NCBI GenBank assembly: GCA_946222995.1
Contig: CAMIOS010000001.1
Coordinates: 124,001 to 188,000, forward strand
From: an uncultured Enhydrobacter sp.
Lineage (GTDB): Bacteria > Pseudomonadota > Gammaproteobacteria > Pseudomonadales > Moraxellaceae
Length of the DNA: 64,000 nucleotides
Reading direction: 5' to 3'
In this document: positions 34,115-43,035 of the stretch, piece by piece
How the letters are laid out: the number at the start of each line of letters is the position of its first letter
Position numbering within the stretch: the stretch's first letter is position 1
Program-made: the position numbers and the translations under genes
The notes under the pieces: model-generated
The model's input: only the letters and a program-made list of their open reading frames with translations
What the model was told of the DNA's origin: nothing
Databases searched by the model: none

Positions 34115-36133
34115 ATGACTAATAACCTAACGCCGGATAATGCCCGCAATAATAGCCCCAATCTCACGACAACAACAGCCGAACCGAGCCAGTTTGCCAA
34201 ACAGCTTGAGCAGTTAAGCCAATTTATTTATCTACGTCAAGCACAAAAACAGCAATTACAGCAATTAAAGGAACAACTATTAGATAAAAAAAATAGCCTA
34301 AGTAAATACAATCAAAAATCAGAAAAAAATCAACAAAAAAAAAATAACGAAATTGATTACACCCAACAAGCATTATTTAAACTAATTCGATTATTAGGCG
34401 AACAACTCAACGATGGACACACAGTTTATACGCTACAACATACCAACGAGCGACAAAAAAAGCTACTCAAACAATGGCAGCAACAAGGCTGGATAACAGA
34501 TTTAACTCATCAATCTGTTACGATAAATCAAGTCAATACACCGATTGTGATGCAAGCTTTTTATGGGCAATCACAAAGGGTAGGGCAGGGGCTACACACA
34601 GATCTATATGAGAATAGCGACGCTATCGAAAATACCGAAACCACCATTTTTTGGCTACAGCGCCAATGGTCAGCCGAACGCCAACTTGCCACACAATTAA
34701 TGGCTATTGCCCATCGCAAGGTGCAAAACCTTCAAATGCCTACAGATACAAGCCAACAAGTCCCCAATAGTGAGCAACAACAAGCGATCCAAAAAGCCAG
34801 TCAATTTGCCTTGAGTATTATTACAGGCGGACCAGGAACGGGTAAAACGTTTACAGTGGCGCAGTTGGTGACACGCTTGCAACAAGCTTATGATAATCAC
34901 CAACGCCAAAACCCAGACGCACCGCCATTGTCTATTGCCTTAACCGCACCGACAGGCAAAGCGGCGCAGCGCATGCAAGAATCCCTTGCCAAAAGCCTTG
35001 GTGGAGAAAAGATTAATTTAGACAATGCCAAAACGTTACATCGACTACTTGGGATAGGACAAGATGGCCTACCAAAGTATCACGCCAATAACCCTTTGCC
35101 CGATGATTTGGTCATTGTGGATGAGGCCTCAATGCTAGGGCTCGAACTTGCAAGCTTATTGGTTGATGCCATAAAACCGACAGGACGACTGATTTTATTG
35201 GGCGATGCCAATCAACTATCGGCAGTTGATGTAGGGTCAGTATTGGCTGATTTATGTAACGTAACAGCGTTACAACCTTATCGCACAGAACTGGTAGAAT
35301 CCAAGCGTTTTAATCAAAATTCCGCCATTGGAAAGTTAGCAGCGGCTATCGGTCAGCCTGCGCATAAGATTGGTGAACAACAAAAGTTGCGGTCAATTTA
35401 CCGCTTACTACAAAAAAAGCCTTTAGCTGTACAAGTAACTGATAATTCAATCAATATCAACGAATTAAATCAAACTTGTTTTTATAAAATTGAGCCTGCC
35501 ACCAATTTTAATCAGGTTTATCAACAATTGGCAAAACCGTATCAACCATTTTTTGAGTTATTGAGTCAATGGTACAAAGCGCCGGTTAATATTCATGATG
35601 CGATTGTCAGACACCAATTGTTTGAGTATTTTGACAGCTATCGAATTTTAGCTGCCGGACATTTAGGGCAGTTGGGCGGACAATTACTCAATCAAAAAAT
35701 GAAATACGCCTATTATTATGAGACCAATTTGCCAAAAAGTGATGGATTTTTTTATCATGGTCAGCCGATTATGATGAAACATAACGATTATCAACTGGGG
35801 CTATTTAATGGTGATATCGGGATTTGTCTGCAGTTTGAAGGGGCAATTTGGGCGTGTTTTTCGGATAAGGTCATACCGATTCGACGCTTAAATGTGGAAA
35901 GTTGTGAGCTTGCCTATGCGATGACAATTCATAAATCTCAAGGCTCGGAGTTTGGGCATGTGGCGGTATGTTTAGACAAAGCGCATGTTCGGCTACTTAG
36001 CCAAGAATTGATTTATACAGCCGTTACCCGTAGTAAAGCGGCATTAAGTATTTTTAGCCAAAGCAATATACTAAGCCTAGCGGTATTACAACAAGGTAAT
36101 CGACAAACCGGCTTGGCTTTACAATTTGATTAA
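34115..36133 (+). CDS. recD: Exodeoxyribonuclease V (RecBCD) alpha subunit RecD
   Basis: The 5'-3' helicase motor of RecBCD, superfamily 1B. The 672-aa product (E. coli 608) has Walker A GGPGTGKTFTVAQL (K244), LTAPTGKAAQRMQESL, LVIVDEASMLGLEL, LLGDANQLSAVDVGSVLADL, ESKRFNQNSAIGKLA and the C-terminal YAMTIHKSQGSEF with AVTRSK. The N-terminal region near residues 50-80 carries a Lys/Gln/Asn-rich insertion with an exact NSLSK repeat. GAGAAG precedes the ATG, 47 bp after recB. A bidirectional terminator at 36161 ends the recC-recB-recD unit. Confidence 0.93.
   Translation: MTNNLTPDNARNNSPNLTTTTAEPSQFAKQLEQLSQFIYLRQAQKQQLQQLKEQLLDKKNSLSKYNQKSEKNQQKKNNEIDYTQQALFKLIRLLGEQLNDGHTVYTLQHTNERQKKLLKQWQQQGWITDLTHQSVTINQVNTPIVMQAFYGQSQRVGQGLHTDLYENSDAIENTETTIFWLQRQWSAERQLATQLMAIAHRKVQNLQMPTDTSQQVPNSEQQQAIQKASQFALSIITGGPGTGKTFTVAQLVTRLQQAYDNHQRQNPDAPPLSIALTAPTGKAAQRMQESLAKSLGGEKINLDNAKTLHRLLGIGQDGLPKYHANNPLPDDLVIVDEASMLGLELASLLVDAIKPTGRLILLGDANQLSAVDVGSVLADLCNVTALQPYRTELVESKRFNQNSAIGKLAAAIGQPAHKIGEQQKLRSIYRLLQKKPLAVQVTDNSININELNQTCFYKIEPATNFNQVYQQLAKPYQPFFELLSQWYKAPVNIHDAIVRHQLFEYFDSYRILAAGHLGQLGGQLLNQKMKYAYYYETNLPKSDGFFYHGQPIMMKHNDYQLGLFNGDIGICLQFEGAIWACFSDKVIPIRRLNVESCELAYAMTIHKSQGSEFGHVAVCLDKAHVRLLSQELIYTAVTRSKAALSIFSQSNILSLAVLQQGNRQTGLALQFD
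34291..34306 (+). repeat. 16-bp dispersed repeat, copy in recD
   Basis: AAATAGCCTAAGTAAA, in frame as N-S-L-S-K, in the Lys-rich N-terminal insertion of RecD. Confidence 0.7.
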
Positions 36134-36160
36134 TTGTACTTAACGCTTCTTGCAATAGAC

Positions 36161-36187
36161 AAAAAAGGCTTAATGTTAAGCCTTTTT
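36161..36187. terminator. Bidirectional terminator between recD and the phosphoribosyltransferase
   Basis: AAAAAGGCTTAA pairs with TTAAGCCTTTTT around a very small loop between converging genes, with T-runs on both strands. Confidence 0.85.
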
Positions 36188-36208
36188 ATCAATGATTGAA
36201 AAATTAAA

Positions 36209-36766
36209 TTAAGCGTCTTTTAACGCATAAATGCCAGGCATATGGCGTAGATAGCCATGATAATCCATGCCACAGCCATACACATAGCGGTCAGCAACAT
36301 CCAACCCCACAAAGTTCACATTAAAACCTGCAACTTTACGGTCGTGGATTTTGTTAAGCAGCACACAGGTTTTTACAGAATTGGGGTTTTCTTTTTTCAG
36401 CTCATCCACCACCGCTTTAAGGGTGATACCTTCATCAAAAATATCATCAATCAGCAGGATATCCTCGCCTGCCAAATCCACATCGGGCTTAAATTTCCAT
36501 TCTAAATCACTGGTGCCTTGGTTATTGCGGTAGCGAGTGGCATGGATATAATACATGCGATGATAAAAGGTGAACTGGGTCAATAACTGACCTGCAGGAA
36601 TTAGCCCGCCATTCATCACCACCATGACAATGGGATTTTGTCCGGCATAATGTAGATTGACGCTTGCTGCTAACCGTTCATAGGCAGCGGCTACTTCAAG
36701 GCTACTGACTAGACATTCAGAATTGCGGAGTGCTTCTTCGATTTGTTGATTGGATAATTGACCCAT
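36209..36766 (-). CDS. hpt: Hypoxanthine(-guanine) phosphoribosyltransferase
   Basis: A purine-salvage enzyme joining hypoxanthine or guanine to PRPP in the cytosol. The 185-aa type I phosphoribosyltransferase has the PRPP loop EDILLIDDIFDEGITLKAV, the flexible-loop strand IVMVVMNGGLIPAGQLLT and the base-binding hood FVGLDVADRYVYGCGMDYHG. The length is normal. The divergent N-terminus (QLSNQQIEEALRNSECLVSS) resembles the Acinetobacter/Pseudomonas hypoxanthine-guanine type. It is alone on the minus strand with a terminator shared with recD. Confidence 0.88.
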   Translation of the reverse strand: MGQLSNQQIEEALRNSECLVSSLEVAAAYERLAASVNLHYAGQNPIVMVVMNGGLIPAGQLLTQFTFYHRMYYIHATRYRNNQGTSDLEWKFKPDVDLAGEDILLIDDIFDEGITLKAVVDELKKENPNSVKTCVLLNKIHDRKVAGFNVNFVGLDVADRYVYGCGMDYHGYLRHMPGIYALKDA

Positions 36767-36935
36767 GACTTGCCTTTTGTTTAGCTGTTGATCAAGATAT
36801 TAAAATAAAAACGGTTATTTTAACACGGTACAACCTTATTTCCCAAATTTGATTTTTTAACAATAGTATTAGGACAAATAGAATTAAAACATTGGCAAAA
36901 CCCTATTTTTTAAGCAGTTACATTCGATTGCAATC

Positions 36936-37607
36936 TTAGGCTTCAAAAATCAAACTGGCATAGTAACTGACAAACCGTTCAAGCGATTCTTGCGGCATTT
37001 GGGGTATAAGGCGGTGCAATGCCATATCCAACACCTTTTTTATCACACTATCAGCAACCGGGATGGCGCCACGTTTTAGGATATTCAGTGGCAATGTTTT
37101 GGTAAAATCGACCAAAAAATGCTGTAAACAAGCTTGAGTTAATTGGGTAAAAACGCGGGTCAAATTATCTGTTTGCGCCTTGCCATTGCCTTGTTTAACT
37201 TGCTCAAAGGTAGTGAGTAGATCTGTGGCTAACTGGTCATCTAGTGGAATGCTTACTCGGCGTTGTCCTGTGGGGTCGTTGACAAGTACTTTTTTATCAA
37301 AAAATTGAAAACTTGGCAAGACTTGCGCATTTTCCGTTGGACTTAGCACTGTATTAACAAGTTTATTTGTGGTCGATTCGATGGTATGGCTCGCTTTGAT
37401 CAGGTGAGCTTTGCGTTCAGAACCCTCTGGCATTGACTCAATAAGCTTGATTAACATGGCATCCATCAATTCTTTATTTACCATATGGGTGATTTTATCT
37501 CGATATACATCGTATCGCTCGTTGCTATGGGTGGCGATGAGTTCATATGCCTTGTCAATAGTGGCGTTTAATTCGGTAGAGGGGACAAATCCAAAATAAT
37601 AGCTCAT
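36936..37607 (-). CDS. Hypothetical helical protein
   Basis: A 223-aa soluble, mainly helical protein (MSYYFGFVPSTELNATIDK...). There is no signal peptide, membrane segment or motif I recognise. The C-terminal half (FLVDFTKTLPLNILKRGAIP and RFVSYYASLIFEA) looks well folded and may be conserved in Moraxellaceae. It is monocistronic and divergent from the lipoprotein pair across 227 bp of AT-rich DNA in which nothing else is recognised. No function is proposed. Confidence 0.6.
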   Translation of the reverse strand: MSYYFGFVPSTELNATIDKAYELIATHSNERYDVYRDKITHMVNKELMDAMLIKLIESMPEGSERKAHLIKASHTIESTTNKLVNTVLSPTENAQVLPSFQFFDKKVLVNDPTGQRRVSIPLDDQLATDLLTTFEQVKQGNGKAQTDNLTRVFTQLTQACLQHFLVDFTKTLPLNILKRGAIPVADSVIKKVLDMALHRLIPQMPQESLERFVSYYASLIFEA

Positions 37608-37834
37608 AATTTTTCTTTACTGGGGTGGTTGTTGGTTAGTTTAAAATTTCGTGCGTAAGATAACAAGTCCAAAATCATTTAATTTAACGTGACATTATCG
37701 TTGATATTGGCAAATAAAGTTTATTATTAGTCTTATCTATGATAAATTGTGAATAAATATTACTTAAATATTACCAAACGTAGTTAATTAACCAAAGTAA
37801 GAAACTAAAAAACTAAGAATTTAAGTAGGGATAC

Positions 37835-39895
37835 ATGAGTTATACGTTGCCAACACCGCCAGTTTTTGCATCCGATCAAACCATACATAAAGACCCTTTG
37901 AGCAAACAACTGCTAGCAAAAAGTATATTAAGCGTAATGCTAGCCATAGGTTTGAACGCTTGCCAAAGCATACCCGCCAGCCAATCAGCACCAACCACAC
38001 CCAAGCTACAAACGGCTCACGATTTATTAAGTTATAGTCTGCTACATCGGTTTGACCAAAGTTATGATTACCAAAAATCCACCCATTATCAAGTCAAATC
38101 ATTATACGAGACCAATGACATTGAGGCTAATGATAATAGCCTATTTATGACGTTTTTGACCATATTATCTGGCGATACTAAATTTCCTAAAACCCGTGAT
38201 ATCAGTCCAAAAGTCGCTGACTGTGAACAACAATACACCCAGCGATACCTAGAAATCACCCAAAAAGCCAATCACGCGTCTAATAACAATCAGTTAAACC
38301 CATCAAATAAGCCATTGCCAAACTGGCAACAACAGACACAGTCAAAGGCTAAAAAAACCAATGATGACAAAAAATCACCAGCGCATACGATAACAAATAC
38401 ACCTAGCGACCCAGAGCTTGCCACAGCAAAAGCCCATTATGAAGCCTGTTTAGCCCATGCCAAAGCCGATGAAAGCCTTAATGGTGTCAGTAGCGATGTT
38501 ACCGATGCCGACTATAATCTTGAGGGCGAAAACAGCGGCTTTTTGGGTAACAGTCAATTTACCACGATTAGCAGTATCATCGCCTCACAACAGCCTGATA
38601 AAAGCTATCAAACCAGTATCAAAAAATTGACCGATTATTTTAATGCCCTTGCCGATGCCAGCGCTAAGACGAATGAAGACAAAAATTTAGAAAATCAAAA
38701 ACTAGACAATCAAAAAGCGGATGACAGCTTAAAGTATCCATTTGGCAAACCACCCAAAAAAATCACACCACAAACAGATACCGATACAAATAGCGATGCC
38801 TCTAGTGACAATGATGAAGACGATAGCGAAACGATGCCAGCTGTGCCAATGTCACGCGCTGAAAGACTGGCTCAGCAATTACGCAATTTACGTATCACCC
38901 CCGAACAAATCCAAGTGCTAAATGATGCGTTTTTGACCCCAAAAACCTTGCAGTATCAAGGCAGTTTTGACAAAGCGACAGGGCAGCTAAGTAGCGTATT
39001 GACCGAAAGCAATGATAGTGGTTACAGCCAAAGTTATAAACGTGTGCCCATGCTGATTGATTTTAATGAAATGAGTATGACACTTGAACCTGATGCGGTA
39101 TTGCCGATCGCAAGCTTGTTATCCGACAAAGCCTTACCAAAAAACTTGGCGGGCAAATCGGTCAAATTTACCTTGCCCGACAATCTAAGACAAAACATTC
39201 CTCTGCCAATATTAAAGGACAGTCTGCTCTCTGCGATTGCCCATGCTTATAGTGATATTGATAGTGAAAAATTTACTGAAACTTTAGTGGATGATTATGG
39301 CAAATCACTCCACGCCAGCCGAGCTGTCAAAATCAATTTGACCACCCAAGATGTTGGGTTTATGGTGGGTCGTACGCTCAAATACTGGTCGCAATCATTA
39401 AGCCGCCTACGCCAAGCGCATCCCGAATATATCAACAATGATAGCAGTTTTGCAGCAACACTTGATTTGATGGCGGCGGCCAATCGCATTTATCGCGCTG
39501 ATGATTTGGCAAAACTTGCACAATTTATCGAAGCAATCATTCCGATTTCTTACAATGGCTATAACTACTATTACTTTAATCAAAATAACCAATTGATTGG
39601 TTATCGCAAGATCAGAGATTATCGCTCAAGCCTATTAAAAGCAGTCGGCAATTCGGTCACAACCAGTCAAATCACCTACCGTACCAATCACCAAACGACC
39701 AAGCCACATTTGTACTATCAGCCAAAGCCACAAGATATCATTGATGGCAATGCGTTGCTACAACAAATGACCAGCGAAAAAAAGCTAGCAGCCGAAGCCC
39801 AAGATGCACGATTTGGTTATACCGATGTGCAAATAAACGATGATAGAAATGATGATGAAAGCAAATCCGATAGCCAAACGACTCAGATTAATTGA
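37835..39895 (+). CDS. Large putative lipoprotein, first of a tandem pair
   Basis: A 686-aa exported protein. An atypically long N-terminus of ~30 residues precedes a hydrophobic segment and a lipobox, GLNAC, at about residue 43 (C-Q-S-I-P follows). Middle sections are Asn/Asp/Lys-rich and probably disordered. A folded C-terminal half starts near LRITPEQIQVLNDAFLTP. GTAGGGATAC precedes the ATG. The gene lies 10 bp before a second lipoprotein of the same layout. I recognise no domain. Aligned landmarks shared with its neighbour are the CQS(I/L)P after the lipobox, L-N-(D/N) and (K/Y)-R-(V/L)-P-M. Confidence 0.75.
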   Translation: MSYTLPTPPVFASDQTIHKDPLSKQLLAKSILSVMLAIGLNACQSIPASQSAPTTPKLQTAHDLLSYSLLHRFDQSYDYQKSTHYQVKSLYETNDIEANDNSLFMTFLTILSGDTKFPKTRDISPKVADCEQQYTQRYLEITQKANHASNNNQLNPSNKPLPNWQQQTQSKAKKTNDDKKSPAHTITNTPSDPELATAKAHYEACLAHAKADESLNGVSSDVTDADYNLEGENSGFLGNSQFTTISSIIASQQPDKSYQTSIKKLTDYFNALADASAKTNEDKNLENQKLDNQKADDSLKYPFGKPPKKITPQTDTDTNSDASSDNDEDDSETMPAVPMSRAERLAQQLRNLRITPEQIQVLNDAFLTPKTLQYQGSFDKATGQLSSVLTESNDSGYSQSYKRVPMLIDFNEMSMTLEPDAVLPIASLLSDKALPKNLAGKSVKFTLPDNLRQNIPLPILKDSLLSAIAHAYSDIDSEKFTETLVDDYGKSLHASRAVKINLTTQDVGFMVGRTLKYWSQSLSRLRQAHPEYINNDSSFAATLDLMAAANRIYRADDLAKLAQFIEAIIPISYNGYNYYYFNQNNQLIGYRKIRDYRSSLLKAVGNSVTTSQITYRTNHQTTKPHLYYQPKPQDIIDGNALLQQMTSEKKLAAEAQDARFGYTDVQINDDRNDDESKSDSQTTQIN

Positions 39896-39905
39896 TGGAA
39901 AATAT

Positions 39906-41627
39906 ATGTCGTATTTAAAAAACAATCAACGATTCGGGTGGACAAAATTTGCTCTATTAACAAGTTTTATGATGCTAATGAGCGGTTGCCAAAGCTTGCC
40001 CAATTCAAGTTCTGCCAATGCCAGTCCTAGAAAAATAGCGACGATAAATGATCAATCAAAAACGGTACTGACTCAGGCAATCCAACACACCTTGTATCGC
40101 AACCAAGATTGGATAGCCGAGCATCAGCTATACTTTATCGAAACTGCCGATAAGCCATCAAATTTGAGCACCTCACAAGGCATTGTCGGTTGCCAAGAGC
40201 GCCATGACACGGCATTCATTGCCCAAATGCGCCAAGACCATCTCAAAACTTATGCCCAAGTCGCCAAACTTGATGAAAGTAAACGTAACATTTATGACAG
40301 CATCAAAAGGAACTACTTAGAGTGCTACAACCAAGCTGAACAACAAGCAGAAGCACAAAATACCCAAGCCGCCACAACTGCGATACCAGCAACACCAATA
40401 ACACCAACAATAAACACGCCTGTCATCACCGATACAAAACAGGATACAAAAAATAATGACCCAAAACAAACGGATAACCAAACATCGATAGTACCACAAA
40501 TCGTCAATAAAATTAATACGACTGATACATCGGGCAAAAAACGCACAGACAATGAAACCCAGTCTGTTCTAGATGATATTGAGCCGCTTTCTGAACTAAA
40601 ACAAACCCTATCTATTTTAGGCTTAAACGATGAAAAAATTCAAAGTCTTAATAACTTTGTCGCGACTTCGGGAAAGGTGATGACCACGGGCAATTATCGC
40701 CCTTTTTCGGGCTATGTGGCATTGCAGCTTGACGCGGGCTTTGAGAATAAAAATCTTAAATACCATTATCGGTTGCCGATGGTGGTAAATTGGAAAAGCC
40801 AAGCGGTATATATCAAACCCGATGTGATTATGCCAACCGTCGCTTTGTATCTAGATAATAAAATGGGCATGAGCTGGCAAGATCAATGGTACAAATTTTA
40901 TCCCAAAACCACCCGCCAACTGCCATTATCGATGACCACAAAAAACTGGCTATTGGCGGTTAAAGACAGCATGAACGCCTTGCCTGCCAACCAGTTTGGA
41001 CAAGTCAACGCCGATGCGTTAATACCAAATATTGCGTATGCCACCCAAAAAATCGTTACCGATGGCACAATTATTCATTGGCAACAAACCCGTGAACAAC
41101 AACAAGCCTTTTATCGGGCTATTATCGAGCGTTATATCACTTTAATGCAAAAAGAACTGGCAGGACACAATGATGAAACCAACCCAGCTTGGCAAAACTA
41201 TAAACAAAAACTGACTCATTATCTTGACACTCGATTGCTTGATCCCAAATTGCCAACCGATAAAAAACCGCAGTTATTGGGGCAAGATATGTATTTTGTG
41301 CTTAAACAAGGGCAAGTCAAACAAATTTTTGCTAACCATCCTGCTTTGTTGGGTGAAAAACCTGTCCAAATTCAGACTTGGATTACCTTTGACCCTGTTA
41401 CCAAAACGCTTGCCAAAGAAAACCAGCCCCAAACCTTGCTTACCCTTGCCAACACGATCCACGATGGCGGCTTACAAAACAATGTGCTTGACGGCGAGCA
41501 AGAAATTGATCGAATTATCAAATTAAATAAGTCCAGACGGCTCTTTGGCAAAGACCCAGAATGGCTGGGTGTGTTAAAACGTTTACAAAAAGACCATAAA
41601 AACAAACCAGCCGACCAAGACTATTGA
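39906..41627 (+). CDS. Large putative lipoprotein, second of a tandem pair
   Basis: A 573-aa exported protein starting at 39906 (MSYLKNNQRFGW), preceded by GGAAAATAT; an in-frame ATG at 39840 lies inside the upstream gene and is less likely. A hydrophobic segment leads to the lipobox LMSGC, then QSLP. A Thr/Pro/Asn-rich linker at about residues 150-210 separates an N-terminal helical part from a folded C-terminal half. Sequences such as LSILGLNDEKIQSLNNFVAT, YHYRLPMVVNW and AVYIKPDVIMPTVALYL line up with the first gene (ITPEQIQVLNDAF, YKRVPMLIDF, MTLEPDAVLPIASLL). It is therefore a diverged paralogue. Function unknown; envelope location inferred. Confidence 0.78.
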   Translation: MSYLKNNQRFGWTKFALLTSFMMLMSGCQSLPNSSSANASPRKIATINDQSKTVLTQAIQHTLYRNQDWIAEHQLYFIETADKPSNLSTSQGIVGCQERHDTAFIAQMRQDHLKTYAQVAKLDESKRNIYDSIKRNYLECYNQAEQQAEAQNTQAATTAIPATPITPTINTPVITDTKQDTKNNDPKQTDNQTSIVPQIVNKINTTDTSGKKRTDNETQSVLDDIEPLSELKQTLSILGLNDEKIQSLNNFVATSGKVMTTGNYRPFSGYVALQLDAGFENKNLKYHYRLPMVVNWKSQAVYIKPDVIMPTVALYLDNKMGMSWQDQWYKFYPKTTRQLPLSMTTKNWLLAVKDSMNALPANQFGQVNADALIPNIAYATQKIVTDGTIIHWQQTREQQQAFYRAIIERYITLMQKELAGHNDETNPAWQNYKQKLTHYLDTRLLDPKLPTDKKPQLLGQDMYFVLKQGQVKQIFANHPALLGEKPVQIQTWITFDPVTKTLAKENQPQTLLTLANTIHDGGLQNNVLDGEQEIDRIIKLNKSRRLFGKDPEWLGVLKRLQKDHKNKPADQDY

Positions 41628-41636
41628 TAAAGAACT

Positions 41637-42785
41637 TTAATCAATTATTACCCAGCCATTCTCCAACCAGTCGGCAATCACTCTAAGCGGCACGCCTGCC
41701 AACTGGATATCTTGATGGTTTAAGGTTTCGCCATTTGCCAAGCGTTTTAGTAAGTGTTGGGCGTTTGGGGCGATATCATCGGCTAAGATTTTTTCACCAT
41801 TGACAAAAATCGCCTCGTCAATATACACAATTCGGCTGGCTAAATCTTGCAAGATAACCGCACCATCCGCCAATGCTTCGCTAATTTGTGCTTCATCCAT
41901 CACCGTTTCGGGCAAAAGGAGATCGTATTGGCGTTTGCTCACTGTTTCCATCACGGCTTGTTCAATCAGCGTATCGCCCAAATCCGATTGCAACAACTCA
42001 ATAAGCTGACGTTTGATGTCATTAATGCTGGCTTTTGATACTTCGCCTGCTAGGCTTGCGGGTTGAGCGATGTTGAGAGGAATAGCCAGCTTGTCAAACT
42101 GGGTGGCGATGTCAGCTAAATTATCAAGCAACGCAAGCGGGGTAGGGCGGCGACAACCAAACGAGAACGTCAAGCAATCGTCTTGTGCCTCACCAAAATG
42201 GGAAAGTCCTGTTGGTACATACAGCACATCACCTGCCTCAAGCACCTCATCAAAAATTAGCTCGCCCATGTCGTTTTCGCTCATAATGCGAATCGGTTGA
42301 CCCGCCTCAAACTGTGTGGTCTCATCGCAGTATTTACCAAGCTGCCAACGGCGTGAGCCATAGCCCTGCGCCAAAAACACATCATAATTGTCATAATGTC
42401 GACCCACCGATCCGCCTTTGGGAGCGTACGACACCATGATATCATCTCGTTGCCATTGTGGAATAAAGTCAAAGGCCTGCCACAGAGTGGCAAGTTCGGG
42501 CGACCATTGTTCCATGTTTTGCACCAACACCGTCCAATGCTCGGGTAATTGCTTAAAATCGTTCGCCTTAAAAGGGCTGGTTTTAAGCGACCATTGTCCG
42601 TTTTTCTGGCTAATCAGGCGTGCGGTAGCGTCTTCATCTTGAGCAAGCTCAATGATATCATCAGGCTCAAACATACCGACCAATTGCGGCAAGCCGTTTT
42701 TAATCAGTAGCGGTTTTTTTTGCCAATAGTCGGCTAAAAATTGTTCGGGTGTGATGGTTGATGGCAAGCAGTAAGTTTTTTTCAT
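41637..42785 (-). CDS. roxA: Ribosomal protein L16 arginine hydroxylase (JmjC/cupin oxygenase)
   Basis: An Fe(II)/2-oxoglutarate oxygenase that hydroxylates an arginine of ribosomal protein L16 (E. coli YcfD/RoxA). The 382-aa product has the entry motif FLADYWQKKPLLIKNG, the iron-binding HxD in GGSVGRHYDNYDVFLAQ, the product-site YGSRRWQLGK, and the distal histidine in VLYVPTGLSHFGEA, followed by LTFSFGCRRPT. The C-terminal helical/winged-helix part is present, so length is normal. It is convergent with the lipoprotein pair, 9 bp away. Confidence 0.9.
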   Translation of the reverse strand: MKKTYCLPSTITPEQFLADYWQKKPLLIKNGLPQLVGMFEPDDIIELAQDEDATARLISQKNGQWSLKTSPFKANDFKQLPEHWTVLVQNMEQWSPELATLWQAFDFIPQWQRDDIMVSYAPKGGSVGRHYDNYDVFLAQGYGSRRWQLGKYCDETTQFEAGQPIRIMSENDMGELIFDEVLEAGDVLYVPTGLSHFGEAQDDCLTFSFGCRRPTPLALLDNLADIATQFDKLAIPLNIAQPASLAGEVSKASINDIKRQLIELLQSDLGDTLIEQAVMETVSKRQYDLLLPETVMDEAQISEALADGAVILQDLASRIVYIDEAIFVNGEKILADDIAPNAQHLLKRLANGETLNHQDIQLAGVPLRVIADWLENGWVIID

Positions 42786-42946
42786 AGAGCAATCGGATTG
42801 TTAAATTTAGCGAAAATACGTTTGGGTGGATGATTATAACAAATAAATGCGTTTATTGTTTTTCTACACAGTCAATGAGGCTACCCAAAATACCAAGTTG
42901 TAAAAAAGTATTTGGTTAAGTATTTGGTTTTAGCATAAAACTTGCC

Positions 42947-42975
42947 TTGACATCCGCCGAATAACCGAGCAAAAT
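42947..42975 (+). promoter_or_regulatory. Sigma-70 promoter of the acyl-CoA synthetase gene
   Basis: TTGACA (42947-42952), a 17-bp spacer and CAAAAT (42970-42975), about 60 bp before the start codon. Two direct copies of GTATTTGGTT lie just upstream (42908-42930) and could bind a regulator. Confidence 0.55.
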
Positions 42976-43035
42976 TCTTGAGTACTTATCATTGATAGGG
43001 CATATTAAACAGGATTTTTTTAAAAAGGAATTTTT

